Part shown: positions 24,325 through 32,222 of the stretch, in pieces
Position numbering within the stretch: position 1 is the stretch's first letter
How the letters are laid out: the number at the start of each line of letters is the position of its first letter
Source: DATKGX01 sp035510555
GTDB taxonomy: Bacteria > Patescibacteriota > Microgenomatia > Levybacterales > UBA12049
Direction of reading: 5' to 3'
Length of the DNA stretch: 64,000 nt
NCBI GenBank assembly: GCA_035510555.1
Contig: DATKGX010000048.1
Coordinates: forward strand, 35,988 to 99,987
Program-made: the position numbers and the translations under genes
Notes under the pieces: generated by a model
Databases searched by the model: none
What the model was told of the DNA's origin: nothing
The model's input: only the letters and a program-made list of their open reading frames with translations

Positions 24325-27147
24325 ATGAATAATAGTGACTATCAGCAGGAGCTAGCATTAATTCATCAGTTACAAACTCATACGTTTTCCGTAGGGCATG
24401 CCTATCTCCTCATTCTCTTTGGTCTTCCATTACCAATTCACTTAAAACTTGCTATCTACCATTTCCTTACATCTCTACCGCTTCCGCAACTGTCTCCTAT
24501 GCAAACAACCGTCCTCATCCTGGTCGGCCCAATCCTTTTCCTTGTATTCATGTATTTCTTTGTTAAGCTCGTAATTACTATCGTAAGAACGCTTATCCCT
24601 TTTGTTTTAACTAGATTTAAGAAGACAAAAGAAGAGAAGATATTCTTAGAGTTAACGTTCCCTTCAGATACAAGTAAGTCTGCGTATGCCACGGAGCAAC
24701 TATATAAAACGATGCATACGGTAGCCGGAAGAAACAAAGGCTTTTTTTCTGTCAGGAAAACATTTTCTTTGGAAATTGTCTCAAGCCGAAATGACGGAAT
24801 TAGATATATCATTGGTGTTCCACCAGCTGATGCAGATGTTATGCGTCGAACCTTGATATCATATCTTCCCGGTCTTTCTATCCGAGAAATTCCGGATTAT
24901 CTACAAAGCATGCTGGTTGTTGAAGAAAATGAAGATGCTAAGCAAGCAACAGAGAAATCACTTGGTTTTGTACAATTTACTCTCTCCGATGACTTTGTCT
25001 TACCTTTAGAGAACCAAAAGGTGCTCGGAAAACACGATTCCATCGCATTTCTAGCCGGCAACATGACTAAGCTTGAAAAAGGAGAGCTTGTCGCTTTCCA
25101 GATTGTCACAAGCCCTACGGTAAGTAGCAAAGTGAGGGAACACATGCTGCGTGCGAAAAACGCTATCTATCAAGGAAAGCCATTATCTCCGGTTTTGTTT
25201 AAAAAAAGTGCTTTACCGCTTCCCCCTGCCCTCATCCTTATCCTAGGCCCTGTTGTTTGGCTTACGGTTTCGTTTGTAAAACTTTTACTTGCCATGCCTC
25301 ACCTGATCCTTGATCCTAAGGGGCCACACGCAAAATATTTTTTTGATTCAAGTTCAAAAAGTCAGCTGCAAGCTATTCTTAATCCTTATGAAATGGAACT
25401 TTCAACGGTTGTCAAAGGAAAACTCTCAGAACAGTTGTTTGAAACATCAATCAGGCTACTTATTATGACAAATACCGAGGAAGAATCTGATGCCAGACAA
25501 ACCGGCCTTGTCTCCTCATTTAGTCAATTTACAAGCCAGTACCAATCATTAGTACAACAAGAAATGACTCCACTCCCATTTTTAGCTAATCAAATATTTA
25601 AGAAACGCTTCACAGATTTTCAAAAGCGTAATCTATCCAATGACAACTTAATCCTTTCTTCATCTGAAATTTCCGACCTATACCATTTCCCTAATATGGA
25701 TATTACAAAAATTGAGGGGCTGGTTAAAAGTAAGAGCAGTGAGCTACCAGCACCCAGGTCCATAAAAAGAGATGATGGCGATCTTGATGTCATTGTCGGT
25801 AAGAATACCTATGGAGGAGAGGAAACAGCAGTTGGGCTAAGAAAGAGGGATCGATATCAACATACATACATCGTCGGTAAAACGGGTATGGGAAAATCTA
25901 CCATTATCGAGGGGATGGCATTACAGGATATTCAAAGCGGAAAAGGGATCTGTGTTATTGATCCGCATGGAGACATGGTTGAGCATTTATTAACCTTAAT
26001 TCCCAAAGATAGACAAAAGGATGTTGTCTTTGTTAATCCATTTGATAAAGAGTTTCCTACAGGGCTTAATATTTTAAATCCCGGTACAAATTACGAAGAT
26101 CTTGAAGAAGAACACCGAAGAATTGCCCAAACTGTGATGTCAATATTTATGAAAATAACGCCGGAAAGACATTGGGGCCAACGTATGGAACATATTTTAA
26201 GAAATGCGATTCTGACAACTCTCCTAATACAAGCAGGCACTACGAATACACCCTACATTTCCCTTTATACAATCCAAAAGCTTTTAACAGATGATAAGTA
26301 TCGAAAATCTGTTACGGGAACTCTTTCCGATCCTATTTTAAAGCAGTTCTGGGAAAAAGAATTTATGTTGTTTAGAAAAGGTCAGCAGGGGGATATGGTT
26401 GCGCCCTTAACAAATAAAATCGGAGAATTTATTACCGATCCACTCTCGCGATTCATATTACTGCAGAAAAATAGCACCATCAATATTTCAGAAATTATGG
26501 ATAATAGTAAAATCTTGCTTGTTAACCTTTCTAAGGGAAATTTAGGAGAGGAAAGAAGCGCCTTTTTTGGAACAATAATTACCTCTCTTATTCAACTTGC
26601 TACCTATCAAAGAGCACAGACTGAGGAAAAGAAAAGGCGTGATTTTTTCGTTTACATTGATGAATTTCAAAACTTTGCAACGCCTCATTTTACCGAGCTG
26701 TTTTCAGAAGCCAGAAAATATCATGTATATTTTACCCCTTCTCACCAAAACATTGCCCAGATTGATGATCCAAAAGTGTCAAAAGTAATTAAAGGCAATA
26801 GCGGAAACTTCATTGCTCTTAAAGGAAGCTCTGATGATGAAGAGGCTATGCTACCCATTTTCTCCCCGGAAGTAGAGAAAGGACAAATCGTCAATCTTGC
26901 TCCTTTTCATTTCTTTATGAAAGTAACCAATGATGAAAGTGAAGACGCCTTTACCGGTGTTACAATACCGGTTGAAAGTAGCGGAAGTAAAGAAACAAAG
27001 GAGGGTATTATTAAACAATCAAGACTGCATTACGCAACCAAACGGGAAGATGTTGAAAAGCAATTAGAACAGCTACTTAAAGTCGCTCCAAAGGTTCAAA
27101 AACAAGTGCTTAAAAATACAAGGATTAAAAAGAAACGATTAGCATAA
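24325..27147 (+). CDS. TraG/VirD4-like type IV coupling ATPase
   Basis: This 940-residue protein has two N-terminal membrane helices (about 15-40 and 55-90), a further hydrophobic patch near 290-320, and an ATPase domain with Walker A GKTGMGKST at about 517-525, DPHGDM, and Walker B VYIDEFQNFATP near 775-785. A SHQNIAQI sensor-like segment and a charged C-terminus follow. This is the HerA/TraG-type DNA pump that couples a relaxase-bound DNA to a secretion channel. With the replication-relaxation protein downstream it forms a pair I know from CPR and Gram-positive elements. Confidence 0.88.
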   Translation: MNNSDYQQELALIHQLQTHTFSVGHAYLLILFGLPLPIHLKLAIYHFLTSLPLPQLSPMQTTVLILVGPILFLVFMYFFVKLVITIVRTLIPFVLTRFKKTKEEKIFLELTFPSDTSKSAYATEQLYKTMHTVAGRNKGFFSVRKTFSLEIVSSRNDGIRYIIGVPPADADVMRRTLISYLPGLSIREIPDYLQSMLVVEENEDAKQATEKSLGFVQFTLSDDFVLPLENQKVLGKHDSIAFLAGNMTKLEKGELVAFQIVTSPTVSSKVREHMLRAKNAIYQGKPLSPVLFKKSALPLPPALILILGPVVWLTVSFVKLLLAMPHLILDPKGPHAKYFFDSSSKSQLQAILNPYEMELSTVVKGKLSEQLFETSIRLLIMTNTEEESDARQTGLVSSFSQFTSQYQSLVQQEMTPLPFLANQIFKKRFTDFQKRNLSNDNLILSSSEISDLYHFPNMDITKIEGLVKSKSSELPAPRSIKRDDGDLDVIVGKNTYGGEETAVGLRKRDRYQHTYIVGKTGMGKSTIIEGMALQDIQSGKGICVIDPHGDMVEHLLTLIPKDRQKDVVFVNPFDKEFPTGLNILNPGTNYEDLEEEHRRIAQTVMSIFMKITPERHWGQRMEHILRNAILTTLLIQAGTTNTPYISLYTIQKLLTDDKYRKSVTGTLSDPILKQFWEKEFMLFRKGQQGDMVAPLTNKIGEFITDPLSRFILLQKNSTINISEIMDNSKILLVNLSKGNLGEERSAFFGTIITSLIQLATYQRAQTEEKKRRDFFVYIDEFQNFATPHFTELFSEARKYHVYFTPSHQNIAQIDDPKVSKVIKGNSGNFIALKGSSDDEEAMLPIFSPEVEKGQIVNLAPFHFFMKVTNDESEDAFTGVTIPVESSGSKETKEGIIKQSRLHYATKREDVEKQLEQLLKVAPKVQKQVLKNTRIKKKRLA

Positions 27148-27175
27148 TTGTCCTCGATGTTGAGGACAATATTTT
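27147..27175 (+). terminator. Rho-independent terminator after the coupling ATPase
   Basis: A perfect 9-bp stem ATTGTCCTC / GAGGACAAT with a 6-nt loop is followed by ATTTT. It starts at the stop codon, so the downstream gene is transcribed separately. Confidence 0.8.
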
Positions 27176-27287
27176 AGGCAATTTGAGCATAAATTAAAGA
27201 TAAATTGTGACACCTACCCTTACCAAATACGGAGTATATTATACGGTTGGGTATGGCATAAATACTAAACTTACAAAAAATAACTTA

Positions 27288-28082
27288 ATGACACAACTAA
27301 ACCTAACAAACAAACAACAAGAAATATTAACACTAATCCCTAGATTTAGATTCTTAGACAGAACCCATATCCAAACATTCTTAAAACATAAAGACAAGAA
27401 ACGAATCAACAGCTGGTTAAAAAACTTAACAGAAAAAGAATACATACAAAGAATATATGACAATCATATTGTGGGAAAGAATAGAAGAGCTGCTATCTTT
27501 TCTTTAAATAACAACGGAGTAAGATTTGTAAAAGCTTTAGGAATATATGACAGATCTTTTATTCATAAACTGTATTGGGACAAAGACAGGTCTGATGCGT
27601 TTATTGAGCGCTGTCTATTTATTGCCACAATCTGTTGTGAGCTTGAAAAGAAAGAAAGCAATATGCTGCATTACGAATACGCAACTGAAAGCGATTTCTG
27701 TGATCCAACTAACCCCTTTCATTTTTTAAAAGTTTCTAAATTACCAATCGATTTATACTTTAAAAAAAGAAAGGGAAGATTAACAAAGCATTTTCTACTG
27801 ACATTATTTGAGCAAACTCTTCCGCGTTACAGACTACGAAAAAGGATTAGGGATTATCTAGAATTTTACTATAGTAATGACTGGAAGAATCTTACAAATA
27901 CTAAATTTCCCACGCTATTATTTGTGTTTCAAACAAAAGAGCGCATGATTTATGCAAAGAGGTATATCAAAACGCTGTTTGATGATGATAGCCCTGATGA
28001 TTTATCAATCAATCTCGCGGTAGCTAGCGACGTACAAACCGAAGGTGGCGTTACTGGAGAGATTTGGGAAGAGGTTGAATAA
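27288..28082 (+). CDS. Replication-relaxation family protein (Replic_Relax)
   Basis: The product has 264 residues from MTQLNLTNKQQEILTLIPRFRFLDRTHIQTFLKHKDKKRINSWLKNLTEKEYI, a winged-helix-like N-terminus typical of Replic_Relax proteins, followed by FSLNNNGVRFVKALG and a basic nuclease-like region. The family occurs with TraG-type ATPases and is thought to act in plasmid or element DNA processing and transfer. I chose ATG 27288 because family homology begins there; a GTG at 27207 would add 27 residues without family features. The 5' region contains the palindrome GTATATTATAC. Confidence 0.8.
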   Translation: MTQLNLTNKQQEILTLIPRFRFLDRTHIQTFLKHKDKKRINSWLKNLTEKEYIQRIYDNHIVGKNRRAAIFSLNNNGVRFVKALGIYDRSFIHKLYWDKDRSDAFIERCLFIATICCELEKKESNMLHYEYATESDFCDPTNPFHFLKVSKLPIDLYFKKRKGRLTKHFLLTLFEQTLPRYRLRKRIRDYLEFYYSNDWKNLTNTKFPTLLFVFQTKERMIYAKRYIKTLFDDDSPDDLSINLAVASDVQTEGGVTGEIWEEVE

Positions 28083-28083
28083 A

Positions 28084-28117
28084 AATCCTACCGCTTCGGT
28101 TAGAAAGCGGTAGGATT
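28084..28117. terminator. Bidirectional hairpin between convergent genes
   Basis: A 13-bp perfect stem AATCCTACCGCTT / AAGCGGTAGGATT with an 8-nt loop. On the minus strand it is followed by TTTTT, a canonical terminator for the DUF2958 gene; on the plus strand no T run follows. Confidence 0.8.
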
Positions 28118-28123
28118 AAAGCC

Positions 28124-28432
28124 CTACTCTTGTGGTTCGTGTAGCTTTTTAATTTCTGAAAGCCTGATAGGCTTAAAATACATGTCCCTTTCAATACTTA
28201 AATCCATCGGACCCTTAAGGTTTTGCAGTTCGGAAAGACTAAAATATCCTAACTCTGGATAGTCTCCTGCTACGTAACCGAAAAAAGAATCTTTTCCGTC
28301 AAATTCTATGCCGTACCATTTCCAGCTTGTCCAAACAGCAAAGAATTTACAAACAACCATCGGATCTTTCTCGTTTTCTTGAGAATAGAGTGCCGGCAAT
28401 GCTTTTCTTAGTTCTTCTGTTATTAGTTTCAT
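28124..28432 (-). CDS. DUF2958 domain protein
   Basis: The product has 102 residues: MKLITEELRKALPALYSQENEKDPMVVCKFF, then WKWYGIEFDGKDSFFGYVAGDYPELGYFSLSELQNLKGPMDLSIERDMYF. This closely matches the DUF2958 pattern, a small protein common on plasmids and integrative elements, often next to conjugation or DNA-modification genes; its function is unknown. Unusually for this window it has a strong Shine-Dalgarno site (GAGGGGGTG, 5 nt before the ATG). It is convergent with the replication-relaxation gene and ends at a shared hairpin. Confidence 0.85.
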   Translation of the reverse strand: MKLITEELRKALPALYSQENEKDPMVVCKFFAVWTSWKWYGIEFDGKDSFFGYVAGDYPELGYFSLSELQNLKGPMDLSIERDMYFKPIRLSEIKKLHEPQE

Positions 28433-28465
28433 ATTTCACCCCCTCTCTTTTTAGAATTTGTTTTT

Positions 28466-28485
28466 AGGAAGCAAACCTGCTTCCT
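28466..28485. other. Perfect 8-bp hairpin upstream of DUF2958
   Basis: AGGAAGCA / TGCTTCCT with a 4-nt loop. It lies in the 200-bp spacer between the divergent DUF2958 gene and the first cargo gene, near a second nested inverted repeat at 28513-28560. Confidence 0.6.
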
Positions 28486-28512
28486 ATACCAGAGACGAAA
28501 TATGCGGGGTGA

Positions 28513-28560
28513 AGATTACAAGAGCGAAGCAAAGACTTCGTTTATATACTCTTGTAATCT
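28513..28560. repeat. Nested inverted repeat before the cargo array
   Basis: The outer arms AGATTACAAGAG (28513-28524) and CTCTTGTAATCT (28549-28560) are perfect 12-mers. Inside sits a second perfect hairpin, CGAAG / CTTCG (28525-28529, 28536-28540). GGGGTG flanks both sides. It could be a cruciform binding site, origin or structured RNA. Confidence 0.65.
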
Positions 28561-28596
28561 GAGGGGTGCAACCCTTAGAAACACTAAATGTAAAAC

Positions 28597-28626
28597 TTGA
28601 AACTAAATTTATTGTTAAACTATAAT
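28597..28626 (+). promoter_or_regulatory. Promoter of the P-loop kinase gene
   Basis: TTGAAA (28597-28602), 18 bp, TATAAT (28621-28626); ATG 6 nt later, predicted leaderless. Confidence 0.75.
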
Positions 28627-28632
28627 GAGTAA

Positions 28633-29142
28633 ATGAATAAACCAATATTATATATTTTAAGCGGTATGTCTTTTGCTGGAAAATCAGTATTAGCGAGAGA
28701 AATTGCTAAAACAAAATCTATTCCATATATTGATCCCGATGAGGTTTCTCGAGAAAGAGGACTTGGACTAAATGGTGAATTTATTCCAGAAGAGATTTGG
28801 AAAGACATACATAAGGAAGCGGAACAGAGAGCCATAGAAATTTTAAAACAAGGAAAAAGTTTGGTTTATGATACAACTGCATTAATTAAAAAGGATCGTG
28901 ATTATTTAAGAAATTTAGCTAATGAAAATGGAGCTGAACCATTAGTTATAATTGTAAACATTTCTAGAGAAGACGCTTTTAAGAGATGGCAGGAAAATAA
29001 TACAACCAATGAAAGATATGCAGTTCATATTAATGATTTTAATATGTGCGCTGATGGTTTTCAATTTCCCAAAGATGACGAGAAATTCATAGTCTATCAA
29101 GCTGGTCAAAATATTACTGAATGGCTAAGGAAAATAAATTAA
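28633..29142 (+). CDS. P-loop kinase (AAA_33/zeta-toxin-like)
   Basis: The 169-residue product has a Walker A GMSFAGKS at about residues 11-18, DPDEVSRERGLG after strand 2, the Walker-B-like VYDTTALIKKDRD, and an arginine-rich lid (REDAFKRWQENN). This fits small-molecule or RNA-end kinases of the AAA_33 group. Zeta-toxin kinases share the fold, but no epsilon-type antitoxin lies next to it. It is the first gene of the cargo zone, with its own promoter, and it is not followed by the 40-bp repeat. The substrate is unknown. Confidence 0.75.
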   Translation: MNKPILYILSGMSFAGKSVLAREIAKTKSIPYIDPDEVSRERGLGLNGEFIPEEIWKDIHKEAEQRAIEILKQGKSLVYDTTALIKKDRDYLRNLANENGAEPLVIIVNISREDAFKRWQENNTTNERYAVHINDFNMCADGFQFPKDDEKFIVYQAGQNITEWLRKIN

Positions 29143-29238
29143 ATCTACGAAGCGGAAACCATTGCGCCCTTCAGAAGAAGTAGTACTTGATCAATCGTGA
29201 AAGTACCAAAAGAGGGGCAAGACCCCTAAGAAGCTTTC

Positions 29239-29247
29239 TGATATAAT
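29239..29247 (+). promoter_or_regulatory. Extended -10 promoter of the alpha/beta hydrolase gene
   Basis: TGATATAAT with ATG 6 nt downstream; no clear -35. Confidence 0.7.
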
Positions 29248-29253
29248 CAACTC

Positions 29254-29967
29254 ATGGAAGAAGAAATAAAAATCCCCCTTGGAGATAATAAGTTTGCTTA
29301 TGGCACTCTAAGAGGAAACCTTGATCAACCCCTTATAATATTTGCTCACGGATTTACAGGAGATAAGAATCATCACATTTTTTTCAATGGTGCTAGGTTT
29401 TTTGAGAAACATGGAATTTCTTCATTTAGATTTAATTTCTATGGCGAGGAAGAAGATTCTAGGCAGTTAAATGATTGTAGCATCTCAAATCATGTCTCCG
29501 ACTTAGATACAATAGTGTCATATTTTAGAGATAAAGCCAAAAACATTATTGTTGTTGGACATAGTTTTAGCGGAATAATAATACTTTCATCAAAAAAACA
29601 GCAGTTTGATAAAGCTATACTTTGGGATCCATCTTCTGATACTAAGAGCTGGTTAGTTAAAGACGCTAAATATATAAAAGAGCTTGGTCTATATTATTTC
29701 GATGACTGGGGAGTGTCATATACAATTGGAAAGCAGATGTATCAGGAATGCGTCGATTTTAACCCCGATCACCTATCCTCAAAATTTACAAAACCACTCA
29801 AAATAATTGTCGCAGGCAATGGAATACTTAAAGACGGTGGCCGAAAATATTTTGAACAAGCAAATCAGCCTAAAGAATTTGCTGTTATTGAGGGTGCGAG
29901 CCACAACTTTAATGAAGATGGGGTGGAAGAAAAGTTATTTCAAGAAACCCTTAATTGGATAAAATAA
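29254..29967 (+). CDS. Alpha/beta hydrolase
   Basis: The 237-residue product has FAHGFTGDKNHH (oxyanion-hole HGF), a nucleophile elbow VVGHSFSGI with Ser near residue 107, an aspartate in the late strand region (IIVAGNGILKDGG), and the catalytic-type His in EGASHNF near the C-terminus. The family covers esterases, lipases and peptidases; the substrate cannot be read. The gene is leaderless, stands alone in the cargo zone, and is followed directly by the first clear copy of the 40-bp repeat. Confidence 0.82.
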   Translation: MEEEIKIPLGDNKFAYGTLRGNLDQPLIIFAHGFTGDKNHHIFFNGARFFEKHGISSFRFNFYGEEEDSRQLNDCSISNHVSDLDTIVSYFRDKAKNIIVVGHSFSGIIILSSKKQQFDKAILWDPSSDTKSWLVKDAKYIKELGLYYFDDWGVSYTIGKQMYQECVDFNPDHLSSKFTKPLKIIVAGNGILKDGGRKYFEQANQPKEFAVIEGASHNFNEDGVEEKLFQETLNWIK

Positions 29968-30011
29968 GTTCTAATATCGTCTATCCCTCGGAGCAAATTA
30001 GCCTCAAATAG
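29968..30011 (+). repeat. Cargo repeat, copy A
   Basis: It begins at the base after the stop codon: TTCTAATATCGTCTATCC, then CTCGGAGCAAATTAGCCTCA. The core TCGGAGC and TTAGCCTCAA recur after most genes of the cargo zone. CTAAT near the start and ATTAG near the end can pair. Confidence 0.75.
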
Positions 30012-30052
30012 CGTACATTTTACCTGCCCATACTCTACTCAACCATTATCCT

Positions 30053-30084
30053 ATTGACAATTTGTCAATGATTAAGGATACTAT
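30053..30084 (+). promoter_or_regulatory. Promoter with palindrome upstream of 30099
   Basis: TTGACA (30053-30058) and TACTAT (30079-30084) or GATACT (30077-30082). The -35 is half of the perfect palindrome TTGACAATTTGTCAA (30053-30067), a possible operator. Confidence 0.5.
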
Positions 30085-30098
30085 AGACAGAGAAAAAT

Positions 30099-30692
30099 AT
30101 GACAGAACCAATAGACGCATCAAGGGGAGTTCCTGCTCCAGTAGAACCAACGGGTGAACAACCTCAAATTCCTCAAGAGGATAGATATATATTTAATCCA
30201 GCAGAGTTTGACGAAAAAGCCGCAGCTGAGCTAAGAAGACATGAGGAATGGCTTAGGACTGAGGGCTGGAGAGAAGACAGAGCCAGGGAAACTCTTGATA
30301 GACAAAGACAAGATTTGGCTGAGAATAGAACTTGGTGTGAGGCTTATTCTGGGAAAGTGAAAAGAGAATGGGGCTGGGGGGAAGTGAATGAAAATGCTGG
30401 CTACCCATCTTGGGCTCACATAATTACAGATATTGAAGACCAAGGAGTACCTCTAACAGCTGTGGAGATTGATGCTGCTATAGACTATCCGCTATGGCAT
30501 GTACCTGTATCTCTCGGAGAAAACAGGCCACTAACTCAAGAGCAACTAGACAGGTTAGCAACTAAAAAGAACATGGTACGAGCAAAAACTTTTGAAAAAG
30601 ACATTGCAGATGCCCAGTTGCGTATGGGTGTAGAACCTCAAGTGGTACAGCACGCTGTAGGTTTAAATCAAGCTGCTGGCCGAGTTGTATAA
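30099..30692 (+). CDS. Hypothetical protein, cargo gene
   Basis: I do not recognise this protein. Its 197 residues start with a proline-rich head (VPAPVEPTGEQPQIPQED), then a strongly charged helical part (ELRRHEEWLRTEGWREDRARETLDRQRQDLAEN), a tryptophan-rich patch (REWGWGEVNENAGYPSWAH) and a C-terminal helical tail. No membrane segment or signal peptide is seen. It has its own promoter with a possible operator, and copy B of the cargo repeat lies just after its stop. Confidence 0.6.
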   Translation: MTEPIDASRGVPAPVEPTGEQPQIPQEDRYIFNPAEFDEKAAAELRRHEEWLRTEGWREDRARETLDRQRQDLAENRTWCEAYSGKVKREWGWGEVNENAGYPSWAHIITDIEDQGVPLTAVEIDAAIDYPLWHVPVSLGENRPLTQEQLDRLATKKNMVRAKTFEKDIADAQLRMGVEPQVVQHAVGLNQAAGRVV

Positions 30693-30697
30693 CTAGC

Positions 30698-30737
30698 CTC
30701 TAACATCCTCTATCCCTCGGAGTTACGTAGCCTCAAT
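30698..30737 (+). repeat. Cargo repeat, copy B
   Basis: It starts 6 nt after the stop codon: CTCTAACATCCTCTATCCCT, then CGGAGTTACGTAGCCTCAAT. The first half matches copy A over CTATCCCTCGGAG without change. Confidence 0.75.
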
Positions 30738-30739
30738 TG

Positions 30740-30748
30740 TGATATAAT
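30740..30748 (+). promoter_or_regulatory. Extended -10 promoter of 30758-31276
   Basis: TGATATAAT, ATG 9 nt later. It begins 3 nt after repeat copy B. Confidence 0.7.
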
Positions 30749-30757
30749 CCCCTAAAT

Positions 30758-31276
30758 ATGCCAGAAGGAGATAATTCACAAAGACAAGAAGTAGCAAGAA
30801 ATGCAGAATTCGCCGGAATAATGGCAGAGGCGATAAAAAGACATGTTCAATATCCAGATAAATCAGCAACTGAACATGAATATCTGCTAGGATCTCTCGA
30901 AATTCCTGTAACTTTTTACTATCAAGGTGCTTCAAGATGTGCAATAAAAATAGACTGGAATGACGATTGGGATGTAACTTATCACGTTGATCCTGAAGGT
31001 GTAATTAAAACAGGCTTTATTGACCCAAGAGAAACAACCGGTGACCCTTGCACATTCTGGGAAAATGATCCAGCGGAAATTGAAGACCACAAGCGTTTTG
31101 GGCGTAGATTTCTTCCTGCGCCTGCTGCCAATTCAATAGAGAAAAGTTTAATTAGTCAATTAGCACAACATCCAATGCAAGGACAAAAAATCCTGTTGGA
31201 TATTGCGGAGCATGCAGCGTGGAAAAATTATGAGATATGCCCCCAATTCCTCTCTGAACCAGAGGGAGCAAATTAG
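30758..31276 (+). CDS. Hypothetical protein, cargo gene
   Basis: The 172-residue product is unknown to me. It is soluble, with a helical N-terminus (VARNAEFAGIMAEAIKRHV), a beta-rich middle (LEIPVTFYYQGASRCAIKIDWNDDWDVTYHV) and acidic loops (WENDPAEIEDHKRFG). The gene is leaderless. Its last codons run into repeat copy C, so the TAG stop is supplied by the TTAGCCTCA part of the repeat. This suggests that the gene end and the repeat were joined by recombination. Confidence 0.6.
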   Translation: MPEGDNSQRQEVARNAEFAGIMAEAIKRHVQYPDKSATEHEYLLGSLEIPVTFYYQGASRCAIKIDWNDDWDVTYHVDPEGVIKTGFIDPRETTGDPCTFWENDPAEIEDHKRFGRRFLPAPAANSIEKSLISQLAQHPMQGQKILLDIAEHAAWKNYEICPQFLSEPEGAN

Positions 31277-31282
31277 CCTCAG
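31249..31282 (+). repeat. Cargo repeat, copy C (overlaps gene end)
   Basis: GGAGCAAATTAGCCTCA (31265-31281) is identical to copy A over 17 bp. The 5' half is diverged. The stop codon of the upstream gene lies inside it. Confidence 0.7.
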
Positions 31283-31293
31283 AAAGCAGCTTC

Positions 31294-31302
31294 TGCTATA
31301 AT
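31294..31302 (+). promoter_or_regulatory. Extended -10 promoter of the GNAT gene
   Basis: TGCTATAAT, ATG 7 nt later. Confidence 0.7.
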
Positions 31303-31309
31303 CAGTCCA

Positions 31310-31750
31310 ATGACTTATTCAACTCACAAATTAAAACAAGAAGATCTTAGTAGTTTTGTTGATTTATGGAATCAAGATCCTGAAGCTTTAGCAACAAGTA
31401 AACGTGTGATGACATTAGATTTAGCACAAGATGGGTTTAAAGAGAATTATTTTGATTACTATTTTGGTCTGTACGAAAATAATAAACTAATTGGCTTTAT
31501 TCTTATAAAGAATATCGATGATAATATTTGGTTAAAACATATGTTAATTGATAATGGCGAAAGAGGGAAAGGGCTTGGAAAAATGTTTTTATCGGAAGTT
31601 CTCAAAATTGTTAACAATAGAATATTAACGGAAGTTGTTGAGGACAATGATAGGGCAAAAAAGTTTTATATAGATAATGGTTTTAGGGAAATTCGTTTTG
31701 ATCAAGAAAGTAGGGATTATATTTTGGAATATATCCCATCACTGATATAA
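31310..31750 (+). CDS. GNAT-family N-acetyltransferase
   Basis: The 146-residue product has the GNAT order: N-terminal helix pair, LYENNKLIGFILIKNI (strand 2-3), the acetyl-CoA pyrophosphate loop LIDNGERGKGLGKMFLSEVL (R-x-x-G-x-G/A variant), and NDRAKKFYIDNGFREI (motif B). It would acetylate an amine of a small molecule or protein using acetyl-CoA; the substrate is unknown. It is leaderless. Its TAA stop lies inside the TATAAT box of the next gene, so here the usual 40-bp repeat is missing. Confidence 0.85.
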   Translation: MTYSTHKLKQEDLSSFVDLWNQDPEALATSKRVMTLDLAQDGFKENYFDYYFGLYENNKLIGFILIKNIDDNIWLKHMLIDNGERGKGLGKMFLSEVLKIVNNRILTEVVEDNDRAKKFYIDNGFREIRFDQESRDYILEYIPSLI

Positions 31751-31751
31751 T
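31743..31751 (+). promoter_or_regulatory. Extended -10 promoter embedded in the end of the GNAT gene
   Basis: TGATATAAT; its TAA (31748-31750) is the stop codon of the upstream gene. ATG follows 6 nt later. Confidence 0.65.
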
Positions 31752-31757
31752 CAACTT

Positions 31758-32159
31758 ATGAATAAAAAAGTATTAGAAATGTTTGCCAAAAGCACATTTA
31801 GCGTCTCTGAACAGAAATACATTTACGCAAAAGTTAAAAGTGTACCTACGTTATCTATTCATTTTTTTGTTTCTCAAGACAAGGATGAAATAACTGTAGT
31901 AACTGAAGAGAATAACATTTCCTCCTTAGATTTAATCGAAAAGAATGATAATCTCTGGAGATTAGTATCTCTTAATTTAGAAACGTCTTTTATGGCAGGG
32001 ACATTAGCGATAATTAATTCTGCTTGTGCAGAAAAAGGATTGAATAACTTAATTATTTCAACTTATTCGAAGGACTACTTAATCATAAAAGATTTACAAG
32101 CAAATCAAATAAGAGAAGTTTTGACCACTCTTGGATTTAATGAAAAATCCCTAAAATAG
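31758..32159 (+). CDS. ACT-domain protein (CASTOR/ACT_7-like)
   Basis: This 133-residue protein has two halves. The second (SLNLETSFMAGTLAIINSACAEKGLNNLIISTYSKDYLIIKDLQANQIREVLTTLGF) resembles the ACT_7/CASTOR pattern, with the conserved I-S-T-Y-x-x-D-Y motif and a preceding helix. ACT domains bind amino acids and regulate enzymes; this one is free-standing. It is leaderless and is followed by repeat copy E. The assignment rests on motif memory only; an unrelated small alpha/beta protein is possible. Confidence 0.6.
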   Translation: MNKKVLEMFAKSTFSVSEQKYIYAKVKSVPTLSIHFFVSQDKDEITVVTEENNISSLDLIEKNDNLWRLVSLNLETSFMAGTLAIINSACAEKGLNNLIISTYSKDYLIIKDLQANQIREVLTTLGFNEKSLK

Positions 32160-32160
32160 A

Positions 32161-32200
32161 TTCTAATGTCCTCTATTCATCGGAGCTGCATAGTCTCAAA
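32161..32200 (+). repeat. Cargo repeat, copy E
   Basis: It starts 2 nt after the stop: TTCTAATGTCCTCTATTCAT, then CGGAGCTGCATAGTCTCAAA. It shares TTCTAATGTCCTCTATTC and TCGGAGCT with copy F. Confidence 0.78.
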
Positions 32201-32207
32201 ATATTTC

Positions 32208-32216
32208 TGATATAAT
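32208..32216 (+). promoter_or_regulatory. Extended -10 promoter of the Nudix gene
   Basis: TGATATAAT, ATG 6 nt later; follows repeat copy E by 7 nt. Confidence 0.7.
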
Positions 32217-32222
32217 CTACCT

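Noticed and set aside
28633..29142. Zeta toxin of a toxin-antitoxin pair
   Set aside because: The fold fits, but no epsilon-like antitoxin is adjacent and the preceding DNA is non-coding; a plain P-loop kinase is the safer call.
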